A stretch of 10,000 bases of DNA from Chromera velia (lineage: Eukaryota > Sar > Chromeraceae). Within the stretch, counting starts at the first letter, position 1. Each line of letters opens with the position of its first letter. The position numbers were made by a program, and so were the translations under genes. The stretch is taken from contig JAHBMJ010000995.1 in the NCBI GenBank assembly GCA_018398765.1, positions 84,204-94,203 on the forward strand, read 5' to 3'. The notes under the pieces are model-generated. The model saw only the letters and a program-made list of their open reading frames with translations, made no database searches and was not told the origin of the DNA. Shown here one piece after another: positions 6,122 through 10,000 of this stretch.

Positions 6122-8920
6122 CTCAACCAAGCAGGAAAGAGACAGGAGAGGAAGAAGTTTTTCCTTCGGGCAAAAAAAAAGAGAACTGGGGGAAAGCATA
6201 CAGCCAGACACTCAAAGCTCAAGACTCCATAGACGAACTTGCGACGCACTCCTGCCTGATAGTTACATATCTGCATGGTTTGTCTATCCGCAGATAACTC
6301 ACTTATCCATGCAACGAGCCAGAGGACCAACAGACTCGCACACACAGTATGCGCACTTCAATGTGGAGATGTCAAATAGAGCTAGAGAACTTGCATCAAC
6401 AGCCACACAGTCACGTACCCGATTCTGCATGCCTGACGGCTATGTGACGTGTTGGCCACGCACGCACGCATACGAAAAAGTCGATCTAGAGAGATGACGG
6501 TGAGAGACGAATGCATGCTAAAGAATTTCTTGTTTGAACGGCGTGCAGCCATGCACCACACCAGAGTCTGACACACATGCCCCCCCCTTCAGGACCTACT
6601 GCTGGGGGCGTAAAACGATTAAGAGGCTACTGACCTCCTAAAGCCTCGGCTTTCTCATTGTTGCGATGCTGGCCGATCGTCGCATGACACTGGGGGTCCT
6701 CGCAGTTCCCTTCCAGCAGGCACACCTGAGCCTGAGAAAGGAACTCGCCCCAATTCTTTTTCTTGGTGCCTTGCGGGAGAAGCTACAAAAAGTAGGCTAG
6801 AAAGCAGGAAGATATCAAACGCACATACTTATGGTCCAAAGCTTTCTTCCACAAACTCTTGCAATACAGCCTCCGTCTACTGAACATCGACTTTCGACTC
6901 ACCGCTAGGGCCGCTTTTTTTTTTGTGTCTTGCTGAGCTCCTGCCTCGTAAAGTTGCAGGTCTGCGAAGAGGAAGCACTAGCTGCTGCCGCCTGCCCCCC
7001 TCCCCCCCTCCCAGGTCCAGGGTTCGGCTCAATTCCCTCTTCAGTCAAGTCTTGAACCCAGCTCCTCTCAGCCATGTGCTCTGCAGTGATCGACAACAAC
7101 AAATGATTTTGCAGGATACAAGGCTTCTGGACCGCTCTGCAAACACGGAGAGGGGAACGTATCCTGGGTGGGGGCAAGGGATCCTGAAGGCAGGAAAGGA
7201 AAAGGATAGTTAGCACATGCAAAAATGAATGAAGAGGGGCCCCCGACGTGAGACAGAAGAGACTCTTGGCCCACACAAATGGATACACAGACGGAATGGA
7301 GTGGAGACAGCAGGAGACAGCTGGGGAGAGAAGAACGAACGGTAGAGAGCCGACAGCAAACCTCGACGAGACAAGAATAGCGAAAGACCGATCGGGTTGC
7401 TCACGCAAAAAAACGGACGTCCACCTGGGGTTTTTTTGACTGTATGCTAACCGATGAATAGAAAACGGACCTGCGGCAATGCCGGTGTCCTTGAGTGGCT
7501 CGCCTCCTCACAAACCATCGCGGAAGTGCTGCACAGAGGGGATAAAAGCATAGCGTGCAGTTGAACAGCGCAGGTCGACGAAAGAAGGGGAGATGAGGGA
7601 TAGAGGGAGGCCGTCGACTCACCGCGTTCTGCATCTCCGGTCTTAGCCTCAGCACCTGAGAAAAGTTTTGTCCCTTGAGTAGCTGCTGAAGACCTGCAAA
7701 TAAATGAGAGATGAACATAAGACAGAATGCAGTCAAAGAGCGATCTTGAGTAAGAAAGAGTCTCAGCACGCCGGCGAAAATGGGTATGCAGAATACATAC
7801 ATGAATGGAAGCCGTGCAAAGCAAAGGATACCCGCCAACCAACACACCCTGTGTAGGTCCAATAGGGTACACTCCTCTGCGACACCACCCAACCCCCCCG
7901 AAATGCCCTTAGCTGGGACTGTCACCTCTGGGACAGCCATAATTCCCCGTAACCCTGACCATCATGTCCCCGACAACTGCAGGAAAGAAGGGCAGAATCC
8001 GATAAATTGAATGGATGGGGACAGAAAGGGCCACACAGAATGAAACCAAACTAAAAGACACAACACCGCCGACACGAAGGAAAACGAAGGTAAGAAACAG
8101 GGCTAGAGAGTGAAATGAATACAAAAGGGCAGGACCCGACACGAACAACAGACTAGACCCCCCACTTCTTGTCCGGTCGGATGCCAAACAGTCTTGCTAT
8201 ACGTATTCCCCTCACGTTTTCTTTTATTCTCCATCATGGGTTTCTTTGGCCAGACTGAGAAAGCGAAAGAGCTTTGGTGTACTCTACATCTTATTTTGCG
8301 CATTTGTTCGGCCAGAGTGTAAAAAGCGGAGTGAAAAACGGACTAGCCGACGTTCGGTCCTCCTTTTGGAGGGGAGCGACGAGGACCCGTGCTCTGACGG
8401 GCTCCTTGCACTCCAATTGTCCTCCCCGCAGGTGCACCAAGCCTCCTACAACCACTACCGGGACGGAGCATATGCAGAAACAAGAATCTCTGTGAGCATC
8501 GATAGCGAGACGACGCACAACCTTCCTGACAGATGTCAAATCGACGTTCGCGTATCGACTTTTGCCTAATTATACCAAGAATAAGCGGCCATGCAACAAG
8601 TACGAAGACAGACCTCTCAAATTTCCATCGTCAGCGCCCGCCTTACCCCCTCTGATCTGGATCTTCACTCCTATAAAAAGAACACAAGGAAATCTATCCC
8701 AGAGACTTCGCGCATGTCTCAACGCTGGCGCGCAGGAGCGATCTGCGCTCAGATGCTGGAGACTGTTTCGAAGTTTTATCCATCCACACCACAGCATGAA
8801 GGGCAGGCAGACTCTCACAATGTCTCATAGTTCTTATATTGCTTAGCCGGAAGTATCTTCAGACCTACCAAAAGAAACAGGAGGACCCACCTCTAAAAGC
8901 ACCGCTACGCCGCTCTCCAT
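5880..8920 (-). CDS. Seven-exon gene model, unrecognised ~208-residue protein
   Basis: The proposed coding exons, in transcription order, are 8920-8869, 8670-8647, 8254-8216, 7976-7926, 7693-7623, 6782-6635 and 6121-5880. Every intron starts with GT (gtaggt, gtaagg, gtgagg, gtgaca, gtgagt, gtcagt) and ends in AG, mostly after a pyrimidine tract. The frame passes all six junctions without a stop and ends at TAA 5882-5880. The ATG at 8920-8918 has an in-frame TAG three codons upstream, which supports it as the start. The protein opens MESGVAVLLEVGPPVSFG, has a basic stretch WPKKPMMENKRK, a LQQLLKGQNFSQVL segment, a cysteine-rich CLLEGNCEDPQCH and a serine-rich C-terminus. No signal peptide or membrane segment is evident. 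I do not recognise the family. The small exons and last exon are least certain. Exons 3-5 also permit another frame, described in the findings. Confidence 0.5.
6635..6782 (-). CDS. Exon 6 of the gene model, cysteine-rich
   Basis: This is the most convincing exon: the acceptor is ctactttttgtag, the donor GGAG|gtcagt, and the 49 codons are clearly protein-like. It encodes LLPQGTKKKNWGEFLSQAQV followed by CLLEGNCEDPQCHATIGQH. The C-x5-C-x4-C spacing recalls Nab2-type CCCH zinc fingers, but no histidine falls at the usual +4 position after the last cysteine. The next histidines are at +1 and +7, so zinc binding is unproven. Without splicing, a TAG would follow after GGQ at 6629-6627. Confidence 0.6.
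6903..6961 (-). CDS. Optional 59-nt exon in intron 5
   Basis: The acceptor cttcctcttcgcag and the donor TAGCG|gtgagt are as good as those of neighbouring exons, and the donor repeats the GCG|gtgagtcga seen at exon 5. In the preferred frame, inclusion brings a TAG at the end of the exon, as expected for a poison exon. In the alternative frame it reads LQLYEAGAQQDTKKKAALA and joins exon 6 in phase. Its length is not a multiple of three. Confidence 0.35.
7013..7075 (-). CDS. 2A-like ribosome-skipping motif at the start of a small frame
   Basis: A minus-strand ATG (7075-7073) opens MAERSWVQDLTEEGIEPNPG followed by P. The end, GIEPNPGP, matches the 2A consensus D-[VI]-E-x-N-P-G-P except that glycine replaces the first aspartate. 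In 2A peptides the ribosome skips the last Gly-Pro bond, releasing two products. The frame continues through a Gly/Ala/Ser-rich stretch to TAG 6907-6905, about 57 residues in all. N-terminal 2A sequences are known in several LINE families, including trypanosomatid L1Tc. Here it lies within intron 5 of the gene model and 1.4 kb upstream of the LINE remnant on the same strand. It may be the displaced 5' end of a LINE copy. Activity with the D-to-G change is uncertain. Confidence 0.6.
7623..7693 (-). CDS. Exon 5 of the gene model
   Basis: The acceptor is catttatttgcag and the donor ACGCG|gtgagt is near-perfect. The preferred frame encodes LQQLLKGQNFSQVLRLRPEM then QNA and ends exactly in phase 0. 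The alternative frame encodes SSAATQGTKLFSGAEAKTGD and onward. Confidence 0.55.
7926..7976 (-). CDS. Exon 4 of the gene model
   Basis: It has a very good acceptor (gcccttctttcctgcag) and a donor CAGAG|gtgaca. In the preferred frame it encodes VGDMMVRVTGNYGCPR between split codons. In the alternative frame it encodes CRGHDGQGYGELWLSQ. Confidence 0.5.
8216..8254 (-). CDS. Exon 3 of the gene model
   Basis: The acceptor is tttcgctttctcag and the donor AAAAC|gtgagg. It encodes the basic peptide WPKKPMMENKRK, which could act as a nuclear localisation signal (inference). An alternative donor (AATAC|gtatag) would extend the exon to 8203 and shift the downstream frame. Confidence 0.4.
8647..8670 (-). 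CDS. Exon 2 of the gene model (24-nt microexon)
   Basis: A strong acceptor (ttctttttatag) is followed 24 bases later by the donor AGGGG|gtaagg. It encodes VKIQIRG, joined in phase to a glycine split with exon 1. Microexons can arise by chance, so support rests on the quality of both sites and on phase. Confidence 0.4.
8869..8920 (-). CDS. Exon 1 of the gene model (start codon)
   Basis: It encodes MESGVAVLLEVGPPVSF plus one base. The donor is TTTTG|gtaggt, a good consensus. The start context has G at +4. An in-frame TAG nine bases before the ATG rules out a longer frame without further splicing. Confidence 0.45.
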
Positions 8921-9760
8921 CCCCGTCTAGGTCCCCGTGGAGCGCAGTCGGCTCCCAAGTACTCCAACGGCCCATGGCCCCTGCAGAGACGGCGCTCCAT
9001 CGAAAGACCGAGGCACTAGCGACAGGAAGCTAAGACTCTTTCCATGCTCAACGTTCTCGTGCCCGCGCGAGAGCGACAGACCAAAAGCGACCGCAGGGAA
9101 AACAATGGAAGAGTCGAGGGTACAGTTTGCTGATCTTCACATCCTGGACCCCTTGGAGACGCCAGATCCCTGACCCAATCAGCAGGAATTTCAAAGCTAG
9201 ACATGGTGAAAGAAAAGGCGTGTTCGGGCCTTTTTCGTGCATGTGTGTGGTCCAGAGCTACAGAAACTTGCTGTACTCCACAATCTGTTTCGTTTGCATG
9301 TCGGTATTGAGCATCACTACGGAGAGAACACAAAGACTTAATTAATACCTAATACCTAATATACCTATATCGATATAATGATCGTGTATCGGATTTAGTT
9401 TCTCTTCGATTTATATAGTATGTACAGGGAAATGCATGCAGGCAGATATATATAGGTTATATACTTATTGCCTCTCCGGGTATGTATTGGTCCGGTATGT
9501 GGACGCGGACATGCGTCACCGAAGTATACATGCAACGCAAACCATGCACCATGCATGTATGCATTGATCTTATAGCCCCCCTCCACATTCTTTTTCATGC
9601 TCGGGACACCCGGCTTCTCTTTCATACAACTCTTTCCCTTCGTTTCCCTCATCCGTCTCCCTGGTGTATATCGGGTACACACATTCTTCTATACTCTCTC
9701 ACTGTTCTACTCTTCTCAATAAACGCTAAGCCTTTCATGACATCTCACATCCATTCATAG
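8921..9760. promoter_or_regulatory. Possible divergent promoter region with TGCATGCA words
   Basis: This stretch separates the minus-strand start at 8920 from the plus-strand exon candidate at 9761. Its right half (9330-9480) is AT-rich, with CCTAATA repeats at 9345-9362 and a TATATATA run near 9448. TGCATGCA is at 9433-9440 and ATGCATGTATGCAT at 9551-9564. Plus-strand frames over 8839-9173 and the minus frame 9016-9333 look partly protein-like but have no firm exon borders. The tract at 9595-9720 is pyrimidine-rich, as expected before the acceptor at 9760. Confidence 0.25.
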
Positions 9761-9934
9761 ACAGCAGTCACTCTCAGCCACACTACGAAGGCACATGCTT
9801 GCACGAACTGTCTCCCTCAAGGCAGAAAGATCTATCTTCCTGCTGCCCGATCTACCAAAGCCGCTGGATGACCAGTCCAACGAGCAGAGGCAGACGGTTG
9901 GTGTTTGTAGGCCGCACAGGCTGGTCAAACCCAG
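9761..9934 (+). CDS. Candidate exon of an unrecognised plus-strand gene
   Basis: A long pyrimidine-rich stretch ends in attcatag, and 174 bases later comes CCCAG|gtagac. The plus frame between is open and hydrophilic, containing LSATLRRHMLARTVSLKAER and then SIFLLPDLPKPLDDQSNEQR. It ends in a TAG at 9935-9937 if not spliced. An in-frame ATG at 9795 could instead be a start. An alternative acceptor lies four bases downstream. I do not recognise the protein. The rest of the gene would lie beyond the window or upstream. Confidence 0.35.
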
Positions 9935-10000
9935 GTAGACAAGCAAACGACCACAGCAAGGCAAGCAAAGTGGATCAGTCTCCTCTCACACTGAAGATAA

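Noticed and set aside
5613-6634. Expected LINE endonuclease between the 2A motif and the RT remnant
   Set aside because: No endonuclease motifs were found on either strand, and the reading frame is stopped at 5612, so the two fragments are not a continuous element.
8246-9173. Plus-strand frames with apparent acceptors at 8431 and 8846
   Set aside because: Each is interrupted by stops, no donors join them in phase, and the minus-strand exon model over part of the same region is more consistent.

Overview
The window looks like nuclear DNA from a eukaryote with many introns and many repeats. No bacterial-style operon, Shine-Dalgarno signal, rRNA or tRNA is visible. I suspect an alveolate, perhaps a chromerid such as Chromera velia or a coccidian relative. 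The reasons are short exons with clear GT-AG borders, recurring TGCATGC words, a LINE reverse transcriptase remnant, a 2A-like motif and heavy simple-sequence DNA. This assignment is an inference, not a proof.

Layout. Bases 1-985 are pyrimidine-rich satellite DNA: compound (TTTC)n/(CT)n arrays, (GT)n and (CTGT)n. The strand bias flips to purine-rich at about 1005-1180. Bases 1295-1417 can fold into several perfect hairpins, two with GNRA tetraloops, and are followed by a T-run at 1440-1453. Bases 1810-3760 look like one composite repeat: two TGCACCT/AGGTGCA clusters with inverted outer arms flank about 1.1 kb of a ~38-bp minisatellite. Bases 3760-4390 hold small hairpins and no convincing gene.

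Bases 4389-5609 (minus strand) are a 5'-truncated, broken LINE-type reverse transcriptase. It keeps the GVKQ...LSPILF block, the YADD catalytic box and the C-terminal region. It carries two TAG stops and a 39-bp insertion that has stops.

Bases 5880-8920 (minus strand) support a seven-exon gene model. It starts at an ATG at 8920-8918 that has an in-frame upstream stop, and would encode about 208 residues of a protein I do not recognise. All junctions follow GT-AG and keep phase. Its largest intron (6783-7622) contains a 2A-like ribosome-skipping motif at the start of a small reading frame, and an optional 59-nt exon. To the right, 8921-9760 is a possible divergent promoter region, and 9761-9934 is a candidate plus-strand exon of another gene.

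The pieces do not form an obvious pathway. The most notable signals are the 2A-like motif inside a host intron, the folded RNA candidate near 1.3 kb, and the minisatellite framed by inverted arms.
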